Positions 1 to 5,744 of a stretch of 7,621 nucleotides of DNA are shown in pieces. Source of the DNA: an uncultured Bacillaceae bacterium (GTDB lineage Bacteria > Bacillota > Bacilli > Bacillales > Caldibacillaceae); NCBI GenBank assembly GCA_937983015.1, contig CALKAK010000142.1, forward strand, positions 1 to 7,621, read 5' to 3'. The first letter of the stretch is position 1, and each line of letters begins with the position of its first letter. The translations under genes and the position numbers were made by a program. The notes below the pieces were generated by a model that saw only the letters and a list, made by a program, of their open reading frames with translations, was not told the origin of the DNA and made no database searches.

Positions 1-310
1 CATTTTAATTTTCAAAATAATAAGCGTCAAGGAACAACAATCTTCCCTGAACACGAATCATTCCCCAACCATTTCAATAGATTCTATCCAATTTGCAAAT
101 TTTAACACTGACAATCTTCTTTTTATCTACTACCATTGCGATTTTGCAATTTATTAGCCAAAATGCCCTCCTAAACCAAGACTATATCCTTATTCGCTAC
201 TAAAAGAAGCCAGCAAGCTACCTCACAAAACTTCTTCATACCGACACGTTTTCGCCCTCTCCCCGACACCACACGAATTTCCAAAAATTCCTTAAATACC
301 CCTTAAGGGT

Positions 311-332
311 CCAATTTTGCACGAACGATTCG
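311..332 (+). repeat. Operator-like element, imperfect copy of 460-480
   Basis: The segment begins CCAATTTTGCACGA and ends GATTCG. A similar arrangement recurs at 460-480 (CCAATTGTGCGAGG, ending GAATCG). TTGCACGAACGA at 318-329 also matches the reverse complement of 443-454 at 10 of 12 positions. It lies just upstream of the predicted -35 box, where MtlR-type PRD activators commonly bind. That it is the binding site of the adjacent regulator is inference from position and repetition only. Confidence 0.35.
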
Positions 333-339
333 CCATGAA

Positions 340-369
340 TTGGCCTCATATTAACGCGTTTTCTATGAT
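340..369 (+). promoter_or_regulatory. Predicted sigma-A promoter of the regulator-PTS operon
   Basis: The -35-like hexamer TTGGCC (340-345) and the -10 hexamer TATGAT (364-369) are separated by 18 bases. The -10 matches the consensus at 5 of 6 positions; the -35 is weak, which suits an activator-dependent promoter. Transcription would start near 376, giving a leader of about 110 bases before the regulator start at 485. No alternative promoter of similar quality was seen between this site and the PTS genes. Confidence 0.5.
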
Positions 370-382
370 ACAATAAAGCTAG

Positions 383-398
383 AAGAAAGCGCTACCAA
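383..398 (+). promoter_or_regulatory. cre-like CcpA site downstream of the promoter
   Basis: AAGAAAGCGCTACCAA fits the Bacillus catabolite-responsive element pattern WTGNAANCGNWNNCWW with one mismatch (A instead of T at the second position). It lies just after the predicted transcription start, a location where CcpA acts as a repressor or roadblock in Bacillus. Carbon catabolite repression would be expected for a PTS operon. CcpA binding here is inferred from motif and position. Confidence 0.45.
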
Positions 399-446
399 GA
401 TATCTTACTATCTTCTAATCCGAAATTCCTCTTCACCATCGTTCGT

Positions 447-471
447 TCGCACAAACTGACCAATTGTGCGA
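447..471. repeat. Perfect 8-bp inverted repeat at the regulator ribosome binding site
   Basis: TCGCACAA (447-454) and TTGTGCGA (464-471) are exact reverse complements separated by nine bases. The right arm runs into the GAGGTGA Shine-Dalgarno sequence (470-476) of the regulator. It could be a DNA operator for autoregulation, or in the mRNA a small hairpin next to the ribosome binding site. The similar half-site at 318-329 favours a protein-binding role. Confidence 0.45.
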
Positions 472-476
472 GGTGA
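470..476 (+). promoter_or_regulatory. Ribosome binding site deciding the regulator start
   Basis: GAGGTGA lies eight bases before ATG 485 and supports that start. The in-frame TTG at 464 lies upstream of this site, has no Shine-Dalgarno sequence of its own, and sits inside the inverted repeat. Confidence 0.7.
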
Positions 477-484
477 ATCGTCAT

Positions 485-2596
485 ATGACATTAGACAGTC
501 GTAGTACGGCCATCTTATCCAAACTCATCGATGCTTCATCCTATGTACCGATCCATGAATTAATGGAAGACTTCAATGTATCACGGAGAACCATCTATTA
601 TGACATCGATAAAATCAACGATTGGCTCGAGGAACAAGGCCTTGACAAAATCTATCACGTCCGTTCCGCCGGAATCATTCTCTCCGATAAAGCCAAAGCG
701 GCCATACCGCATCGATTAAAAGAGATCAAGCCTTGGTACTATGAATATTCCAGCGATGAAAGAAAAACATGGATCATCCTCTATGTCACTCTAGGAAACG
801 GCCCTTTCTTCATCAAAGATTTCATCCCCAAACTTCAAGTGAGTCGAAACACTATCATCCAAGATCTCAAATCCCTAAAAGACGAACTCACCCCCTTTCA
901 ACTACAACTCGATTTTGACCGGGAAAAGGGTTACTTTCTATCAGGCGACGAAGCACAAATAAGAAAGGTAATCCCATATTTTCTCAACAAAGTAATCACT
1001 CCCCATGATCGGGAAGCGTTCAAACGATTTATCCACATTCAGGTAAAAATGAGCAATAACAAAAACCTGCTCAACATCTTCCAAAATCTCAAAACCCTTA
1101 CCGAACTGGTCAAAGCTAGCGAACGACAGCTCGATTTAGAATTCACCGACCATATGATTTATAGTTTGACATTGCGATTATTCATCATTTGTCGCCGGGT
1201 AAAACTCGGACACTATATCGAGATGAACGCCATCGAAAAAGACATTATCGAAAACACCAAAGCATATCGCGTGGCAAATTTCATCTGCGAGCACTTACAA
1301 CAAACCCAGCAAATCGATTTTCCGAAAGAAGAAAAACTTTTCATCACAACTAATCTTCTCGGTGCTAAAATCAATCATATTCAGGTCGATTTCCAAAACA
1401 AACCACTCCTCGAACAGCTAAGAAAAATAGCTGAAGCCATGATCATAAAATTCCAGCGTTATGCATGTGTACTATTTTCGAATAAAGAAGCCCTCATCAA
1501 TAATTTGCTACTCCATCTGAAACCTACCTATTACCGTGTGAAATACGACATCGAAATCGATCACCACTATGTCGAAACCATCAAAGAAAACTATGAAGAA
1601 ATTTTTACAATCACGAAAAAAGTCATTCAACCGTTCGAACGTTTCTTGAAAAAACCGATTCCCGAAAATGAAATCGCCTATATTGCCATCCATTTTGGGG
1701 GGTGGTTGCAAAAAGAGGGTGTAACCCATATCCCGCGGAAAAAGGCGCTTGTTGTTTGCGCCAATGGAATCGGTACTTCACAAATTTTAAAACAACAGTT
1801 GGAAGAATTATTTCCCTATGTGGATTTTATAGATACCGTATCGGTTCGCGAGTATGAAGAAAAACAATTCGACATAGACTTCGTAGTCTCAACAACGACC
1901 ACAGTAAGAAAAGATCACCCTACCTTCATTGTCAATCCCATTCTAACAGATACAGAAAAAACGAGACTATTGAATAACGTCAACGCACTTTGCAATTACA
2001 CGCAACAACAGCAAATAACGATTAACGGCTTGCTTCATTTAATTGAACAGTACGCCCAAATTCACGATAAAGAAAAGTTGGCCAACGAATTAAAACAGTA
2101 TTTATTTCCGGCTACTACTAAAATCGTTGAAACGGTAAAACCCAATCTCTGGAACTTGCTTAAAGAAGAAACGATTCGAATCGCAAGGTCTGTAAATGAT
2201 TGGCGCGAGGCGATTAAGCTAGCAGCTCAACCTTTACTGGACAGCCAACATATCACGCAAAACTACATTACAAAGATGATTCAAAACATCGAACAGCATG
2301 GTCCGTATATCGTTTTAGCGCCAAAAATAGCAATAGCGCATGCCAAGCCGGAGGATGGGGCATTGAAGCTGGGCATGAGTATGTTAAAAATCGATCAAGC
2401 AGTAGCCTTTTCCCATCAAAGCAAACATCAAGTACACATTATTCTAGTACTGGCAACTGTCGATAACAAATCCCATTTAAAAGCCCTTTCTCAATTAATC
2501 CGATTATTCGCCAACAGAAAAAACATCAAGATTCTCATTGAATTCCAATCGACAAAAGAAGTGTATGATTTTCTAAAAACTGCATGTGCCTGGTGA
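485..2596 (+). CDS. PRD-containing PTS-responsive transcriptional activator (MtlR/UlaR-like)
   Basis: This is a 703-residue DNA-binding activator whose activity should be set by PTS phosphorylation. Numbering is from ATG 485. Two helix-turn-helix segments (about 6-60 and 100-135, with VSRRTIYYDI and VSRNTIIQDL) are followed by PRD1 (about 175-300) and PRD2 (about 305-410). PRD2 keeps its histidines at H344 (LLLHLKP) and H403 (AIHFGG). PRD1 keeps H223, but its second position reads TTNLLG, with Asn290 where His is usual. A GatB-type EIIB domain follows, with Cys425 in VVCANGIGTS. Last comes an EIIA domain (about 555-703) with His619 in IAIAHAKPEDG. The length fits the MtlR family (about 700 residues). 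An N-terminal HTH rather than a CAT RNA-binding domain means DNA binding, not BglG-type antitermination. It is the first gene before the PTS genes and probably activates them; the inducer is unknown. The family call is firm and the target is inferred. Confidence 0.92.
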   Translation: MTLDSRSTAILSKLIDASSYVPIHELMEDFNVSRRTIYYDIDKINDWLEEQGLDKIYHVRSAGIILSDKAKAAIPHRLKEIKPWYYEYSSDERKTWIILYVTLGNGPFFIKDFIPKLQVSRNTIIQDLKSLKDELTPFQLQLDFDREKGYFLSGDEAQIRKVIPYFLNKVITPHDREAFKRFIHIQVKMSNNKNLLNIFQNLKTLTELVKASERQLDLEFTDHMIYSLTLRLFIICRRVKLGHYIEMNAIEKDIIENTKAYRVANFICEHLQQTQQIDFPKEEKLFITTNLLGAKINHIQVDFQNKPLLEQLRKIAEAMIIKFQRYACVLFSNKEALINNLLLHLKPTYYRVKYDIEIDHHYVETIKENYEEIFTITKKVIQPFERFLKKPIPENEIAYIAIHFGGWLQKEGVTHIPRKKALVVCANGIGTSQILKQQLEELFPYVDFIDTVSVREYEEKQFDIDFVVSTTTTVRKDHPTFIVNPILTDTEKTRLLNNVNALCNYTQQQQITINGLLHLIEQYAQIHDKEKLANELKQYLFPATTKIVETVKPNLWNLLKEETIRIARSVNDWREAIKLAAQPLLDSQHITQNYITKMIQNIEQHGPYIVLAPKIAIAHAKPEDGALKLGMSMLKIDQAVAFSHQSKHQVHIILVLATVDNKSHLKALSQLIRLFANRKNIKILIEFQSTKEVYDFLKTACAW

Positions 2597-2608
2597 ATGC
2601 AGAGGATG

Positions 2609-2616
2609 GGTGGGGA
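2609..2616 (+). promoter_or_regulatory. Ribosome binding site for the GTG start of EIIA
   Basis: GGTGGGGA lies five bases before GTG 2622. It is a modest Shine-Dalgarno sequence, but better placed than any for GTG 2586, which sits inside the regulator's last codons. GTG 2610 with AGAGGA (2601-2606) is a second possibility with short spacing. Confidence 0.5.
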
Positions 2617-2621
2617 AAAAT

Positions 2622-3059
2622 GTGAAATTTCTAGAAAAAAAGCTCGTTGCCCTCGATGTTACAGTGAAAGATCCCGAAGAAGCAATTAAAAAAGCTGGGG
2701 AGCTTTTAGTGCAAGCTAATCTCGTAGAAAACACATACGTGGAAGCGATGCTTCGTTCCTATCGGGAAAACGGTCCTTATTTTGTCATCGCTCCACACAT
2801 TGCAATCCCTCATGCGAGACCGGAAGATGGAGTATTTGAAGCCTGTGTTTCGCTCATCCAATTAAAACACGGGATCCATTTCGGTCACCAAGCAAATGAT
2901 CCGGTAAAGCTTGTCTTCGGCCTGGGAGCATCATCCAGCGAAGAACATTTAACCCTATTAAAAAAATTAATGAATCTCTTAAACAAACAGGAAAACATCA
3001 AAAAGCTTTTTCATGCGAAAAGCTATGAAGATATTAATCAATTAATCAAGGAGGTATGA
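2622..3059 (+). CDS. PTS sugar transporter subunit IIA, ascorbate (UlaC/SgaA) type
   Basis: This is a cytoplasmic phosphocarrier that takes phosphate from HPr and passes it to the EIIB encoded next. From GTG 2622 it has 145 residues, close to the roughly 150 of UlaC. Its start aligns with the family, which begins with a short basic helix. The signature GPYFVIAPHIAIPHARPEDG spans residues 51-70; His64 in PHARPEDG is the expected phosphorylation site, and His59 lies nearby. The same block occurs in the C-terminal EIIA domain of the upstream regulator, so the two are paralogous. The gene begins 25 bases after the regulator stop and ends three bases before the EIIB start, which implies one transcript. 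An upstream in-frame GTG at 2586 would add 12 non-conserved residues and overlap the regulator. The family call is firm, the start is less certain, and the substrate is not defined by this subunit. Confidence 0.9.
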   Translation: MKFLEKKLVALDVTVKDPEEAIKKAGELLVQANLVENTYVEAMLRSYRENGPYFVIAPHIAIPHARPEDGVFEACVSLIQLKHGIHFGHQANDPVKLVFGLGASSSEEHLTLLKKLMNLLNKQENIKKLFHAKSYEDINQLIKEV

Positions 3060-3062
3060 ACC

Positions 3063-3332
3063 ATGCATATTCTATGTGTTTGCGGTGTCGGACAGGGGTC
3101 AAGTCTCATTTTAAAAATGAATGTAGAAACCGTGCTAAAAGAATTAGGTATTGAGGCAAAAGTCGAACATTCCGATGTTACTAGCGCGACCGGTGCCAAT
3201 GCCGACTATATCATCACGAGCAACGAACTCGCGGAAACATTAAAAAACCGTGCCACATCGGAAATTATAATAGTCAATAACTTCTTCGACACGAATGAGA
3301 TTAAACATGCTCTCCAAGAGCATATCAAATAA
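3063..3332 (+). CDS. PTS sugar transporter subunit IIB, ascorbate (UlaB/SgaB) type
   Basis: This small cytoplasmic EIIB receives phosphate from EIIA on a cysteine and transfers it to the sugar held by EIIC. It has 89 residues, slightly shorter than UlaB of E. coli (about 100). The active-site loop is CVCGVGQGSS near the N-terminus: Cys7 corresponds to the catalytic cysteine of the VCGNGQGSS loop in UlaB, and Cys5 is an additional cysteine two residues before it. The remainder has the alternating beta-alpha pattern of a lactose-type IIB fold, with YIITS near residue 50 and EIIIVNNF near residue 68. A perfect AAGGAGGT (3048-3055) overlaps the end of the EIIA gene and lies seven bases from ATG 3063, so translation should be efficient and linked to EIIA. 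The family call is firm. Confidence 0.93.
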   Translation: MHILCVCGVGQGSSLILKMNVETVLKELGIEAKVEHSDVTSATGANADYIITSNELAETLKNRATSEIIIVNNFFDTNEIKHALQEHIK

Positions 3333-3356
3333 ACCATTTAAAGGAGGGAGTAGTTG

Positions 3357-4649
3357 ATGCAGTTTATTCAGTGGTTGGCTGACAACTTCTTCGGCGTTCC
3401 GGCAATTCTCCTCGGCTTTATCGTCCTTTTAGGGTTACTCCTACAAAAAAAGAGCGCCAGCGAAGTTATTAGCGGAACGTTAAAAGCGATGATCGGGTTC
3501 TTGATCATCAATGCCGGTGCAGGTGTCATTACTGGAGCTTTAGGTGTATTTGAACCGATGTGGAGTGAAGTATTCGGTATTGAAGGTGCGGAATTCGGTA
3601 ACTTTTTAGGTCAAGAAGGGTTTATTAACAAATACGGTTCTGCAGTAACACTAGCGATGACGTTTGGCTTTATTATCAACGTTTTACTCGCCCGTTTCAC
3701 ACGCTTTAAGTATATTTATTTAACCGGTCACATGATGTTCTGGACCACATTGATCTTTGCTGGAATCATCATCGACACGACGACAGATGTTCCCTTCTGG
3801 GTTCTCGTCATCGTTCTTTCCATCGTCATGGGACTATACTGGACTTTCCAGCCTGCCATCGTCCAACCGTTCATGCGGAAAGTCATGGGCCATGACAATA
3901 TCGCTTTGGGTCACACATCCGCGGCAGGTGCATTGCTCGGTGCGCTATTGGGTAAATGGTTAGGTAACAAAGAAAACGATGCCGAAAAGGTCAAGCTGCC
4001 GAAAGGGCTTGAGTTTTTACGCGATAACAACGTGATCACCGCCTTAACGATGGGTATTCTCTTCGTAATCGGCTCGCTCATCCTGATGGCAAGGAACACA
4101 CCGGAAGCTCAAGAATTGATGGCCGCAGCCGGTAGTCAGAGCTTCGTGATGTACGCCATTGTTCAATCCTTTACATTTGCCGCCGGTATCGCCGTCGTTC
4201 TCAACGGGGTCCGGATGTTCATCGGTGAGATTGTCCCGGCCTTTAACGGAATCGCCACCAAACTGGTGCCAGGTGCCAGACCGGCATTGGACTGCCCGGT
4301 AGTCTATCCTGCCGCACCAAATGCCGTTATCCTGGGATTCCTAGGCGCCTTCGTCGGGGCTATTCTCTGGCTGATCGTTATCGGAAACACCGTCGGTTAC
4401 GTTTTCGTACCGACAATGATCGTCCTCTTCTTCCACGGTGCAACAGCCGGAGTATTCGGTAACTCGACCGGTGGTGTACGCGGTGCCTTAATCGGCGGGT
4501 TCGTCACGGCTACCATCGTAGCTTGGGGTCAGTGGATCATGGTCAAATTCTTGATCTCATCCACGATTCCGGACACCGCCATGTGGGCAGCCGATACAGA
4601 TATGTTCATCCTCGGCCCGTTCATTAAGCTACTTTCCTTACTCTTTTAA
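3357..4649 (+). CDS. PTS sugar transporter subunit IIC, UlaA/SgaT family
   Basis: This is the membrane permease of the PTS, which binds the substrate and moves it across while EIIB phosphorylates it. It has 430 residues (E. coli UlaA has 465) and about ten strongly hydrophobic segments, the first at residues 13-29. The start is ATG 3357 behind AAAGGAGGG (3340-3348); the preceding TTG codon (3354) is an alternative. Family landmarks are the TGHMMF segment (His125), LGHTSAAGA (His186), GVRMFIGEI and LDCPVVYPAAPNAV (Asp312). Compared from memory with the E. coli UlaA structure, the equivalents of His135, His194 and Asp314 are kept. Gln139 is Trp129 here and Gln195 is Thr187, so the binding site differs and the substrate is probably not ascorbate. 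It follows the EIIB gene by 24 bases and ends just before a terminator. The family call is firm; the substrate is unknown. Confidence 0.93.
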   Translation: MQFIQWLADNFFGVPAILLGFIVLLGLLLQKKSASEVISGTLKAMIGFLIINAGAGVITGALGVFEPMWSEVFGIEGAEFGNFLGQEGFINKYGSAVTLAMTFGFIINVLLARFTRFKYIYLTGHMMFWTTLIFAGIIIDTTTDVPFWVLVIVLSIVMGLYWTFQPAIVQPFMRKVMGHDNIALGHTSAAGALLGALLGKWLGNKENDAEKVKLPKGLEFLRDNNVITALTMGILFVIGSLILMARNTPEAQELMAAAGSQSFVMYAIVQSFTFAAGIAVVLNGVRMFIGEIVPAFNGIATKLVPGARPALDCPVVYPAAPNAVILGFLGAFVGAILWLIVIGNTVGYVFVPTMIVLFFHGATAGVFGNSTGGVRGALIGGFVTATIVAWGQWIMVKFLISSTIPDTAMWAADTDMFILGPFIKLLSLLF

Positions 4650-4665
4650 CTCATGACAAATGCAT

Positions 4666-4695
4666 AAACCGACATGGCAACATGTCGGTTTTTTT
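4666..4695 (+). terminator. Intrinsic terminator between the PTS genes and the hydrolase genes
   Basis: AAACCGACATG (4666-4676) pairs perfectly with CATGTCGGTTT (4681-4691) around a GCAA (GNRA) tetraloop, and seven T residues (4689-4695) follow. This is a textbook Rho-independent terminator, 16 bases after the EIIC stop codon. Because no clear promoter follows, the genes downstream probably depend on partial read-through. That would make the PTS more highly expressed than the enzymes. Confidence 0.92.
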
Positions 4696-4716
4696 CCTTT
4701 GTTTTCTATAAACTCT

Positions 4717-4728
4717 AAAGGAAGGGGA
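4717..4728 (+). promoter_or_regulatory. Ribosome binding site deciding the TTG start of the lactonase-like gene
   Basis: AAAGGAAGGGGA ends six bases before TTG 4735. It lies after the terminator, whereas the upstream ATG-like reading frame from 4660 runs through the terminator stem and has no ribosome binding site. This supports the TTG start. Confidence 0.75.
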
Positions 4729-4734
4729 AACGCC

Positions 4735-5727
4735 TTGACCTATATTCGCACCCTCAAAGGGGACATCAAACCGGAAGAATTAGGTTTCACCTATTCCCAC
4801 GAACATATCGTCTGCCGTCCGCCTTACTGGGTAGAAAAATGTGAAGATGATCTATTACTAGATGATAAAGAAAAATCGAAACAAGATGTCGAAGATTTTA
4901 AACGACACGGTGGTAATGCCATCGTCGATGCGACAGCAGTCGATTATGGCCGCGATGTGCAAGCGGTTAAAGAGATCGCCGATGAATTGGACATTCATAT
5001 CATCGGAACCGCCGGCTTTAATAAAAGTTTCCTTTGGAATGCGCCGATCAAAGAAGAACTAAAGCCGCTCATCGGTAATTACGAAACATACGTGGAATGG
5101 ATTGAAAACGCCACGATTAACGAGCTTACCGAATTCATCATTCGCGAAGTAGAAGAAGGTTTAGAAGGCACACCCTTCCGCGCGGGACAGGTAAAGTTCG
5201 GTACCGGCTATAACAGTATCAATCCATTGGAAGAAAAGATCCTTCGGGCCGCCGCCCGCGCTCATCATGAAACCAAGGCCCCAATCCATTCCCACACGGA
5301 AGCAGGCACGATGGCACTGGAACAAATCGAACTGTTAAAAGCGGAAAATGTCAATCTGGAATTTGTCAGCTTCGGTCATATGGATCGCAATCCCGATCCC
5401 TATTATCACGAACAGATCGCCAAAACAGGTGCCTTCCTCTGCTTTGATGGGATCGGCAAAATCAAATACGGACCGGAATCAATGCGTATTCACTGCATTT
5501 TAGAACTCGTAAAAAAAGGCTACGAAGACCAGATTTTAATCTCCGGCGATACCGCCCGGAAGAGTTATTATAAACATTACGGGTATGGGCTCGGTTTAGA
5601 ATATATCATTACCAAATGGGTTCCACGCTTCATCGATGAAGCGAATCGAAACGGATTGGTTGGTGAACGATTGATTCATAAATTTTTCATCGAAAATCCC
5701 GCCCGTTGTTTCAGTTTTAAAAAATAA
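4735..5727 (+). CDS. Phosphotriesterase-family metallohydrolase, probable phosphorylated sugar lactonase
   Basis: This is an amidohydrolase-superfamily (cog1735) TIM-barrel enzyme with a binuclear metal centre, 330 residues from TTG 4735. Metal ligands are visible in order: His22 and His24 (SHEH), the carboxylatable Lys154 (GQVKFG), His187 (HSHTEAG), His215 (FGHMD) and Asp272 (SGDTARKSYY). Lysine at the bridging position matches true phosphotriesterase and differs from E. coli PHP, which has Glu. From memory, structural work on Lmo2620 of Listeria and Bh0225 of Bacillus halodurans assigned hydrolysis of pentono-1,4-lactone 5-phosphates and distal-phosphate contacts by Lys242, Lys244, Arg275 and Tyr278. 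This protein has K242, K244, R275 and Y278 at exactly those numbers, which also supports the TTG start. Next to a PTS, a phosphorylated lactone is a logical substrate. The family is certain and lactonase activity likely; the exact sugar is unknown. It lacks a signal peptide, so it should be cytoplasmic. Confidence 0.9.
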   Translation: MTYIRTLKGDIKPEELGFTYSHEHIVCRPPYWVEKCEDDLLLDDKEKSKQDVEDFKRHGGNAIVDATAVDYGRDVQAVKEIADELDIHIIGTAGFNKSFLWNAPIKEELKPLIGNYETYVEWIENATINELTEFIIREVEEGLEGTPFRAGQVKFGTGYNSINPLEEKILRAAARAHHETKAPIHSHTEAGTMALEQIELLKAENVNLEFVSFGHMDRNPDPYYHEQIAKTGAFLCFDGIGKIKYGPESMRIHCILELVKKGYEDQILISGDTARKSYYKHYGYGLGLEYIITKWVPRFIDEANRNGLVGERLIHKFFIENPARCFSFKK

Positions 5728-5732
5728 TGCAC

Positions 5733-5739
5733 GGAGTGG
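5733..5739 (+). promoter_or_regulatory. Ribosome binding site favouring ATG 5745
   Basis: GGAGTGG lies five bases before ATG 5745. The earlier in-frame ATG 5727, which shares one base with the preceding TAA stop, has only A-rich sequence upstream of it. The later start is therefore preferred, although the overlapping start could be used by re-initiating ribosomes. Confidence 0.6.
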
Positions 5740-5744
5740 AAACC

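Larger units (their letters stand above)
1..463. other. Non-coding upstream region
   Basis: No convincing gene is present on either strand; only scattered ORFs of about 20 codons or fewer occur, without good ribosome binding sites. The first 300 bases are rich in A, T and C and poor in G on the + strand, with no clear hairpin-plus-T-tract terminator and no tRNA-like fold. The 3' part (about 300-480) carries the regulatory signals listed separately: a promoter, a cre-like site and repeated TTGYRCGA-type elements. The + strand reads CAT at 1-3, so a leftward gene could in principle start at the edge, but no Shine-Dalgarno sequence supports it. Confidence 0.7.

Noticed and set aside
5..61. Small minus-strand ORFs in the upstream region, for example 18 residues at 61-5
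   Set aside because: Very short, with no properly spaced ribosome binding site and no recognisable sequence; they look like chance.
300..309. Perfect palindrome CCCTTAAGGG
   Set aside because: Ten bases, not repeated elsewhere in the window and outside the promoter core; it may be chance, so it was not listed as an operator.
464..484. TTG 464 as the start of the regulator (adds seven residues)
   Set aside because: It lies upstream of the only good ribosome binding site (470-476), which is ideally spaced for ATG 485, and inside the inverted repeat.
1508..1729. Minus-strand reading frames inside the regulator, and similar ones within the EIIC, lactonase, creatininase, SIS and CutC genes
   Set aside because: They are shadows of strongly supported + strand genes, with no family features or ribosome binding sites.
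485..2596. BglG-type RNA antiterminator acting on the 4666-4695 hairpin
   Set aside because: The protein has N-terminal HTH domains, not a CAT RNA-binding domain, and no RAT-like sequence overlaps the terminator stem.
3063..4649. Plain annotation as an L-ascorbate PTS (ulaB, ulaA)
   Set aside because: The family is right, but two ascorbate-contact glutamines are replaced and the ascorbate catabolic genes are missing, so the substrate name was not adopted.
4660..4734. N-terminal extension of the phosphotriesterase-family protein from ATG 4660
   Set aside because: The extension would be encoded by the terminator hairpin itself and has no Shine-Dalgarno sequence. Residue numbering against Lmo2620 agrees with the TTG 4735 start.
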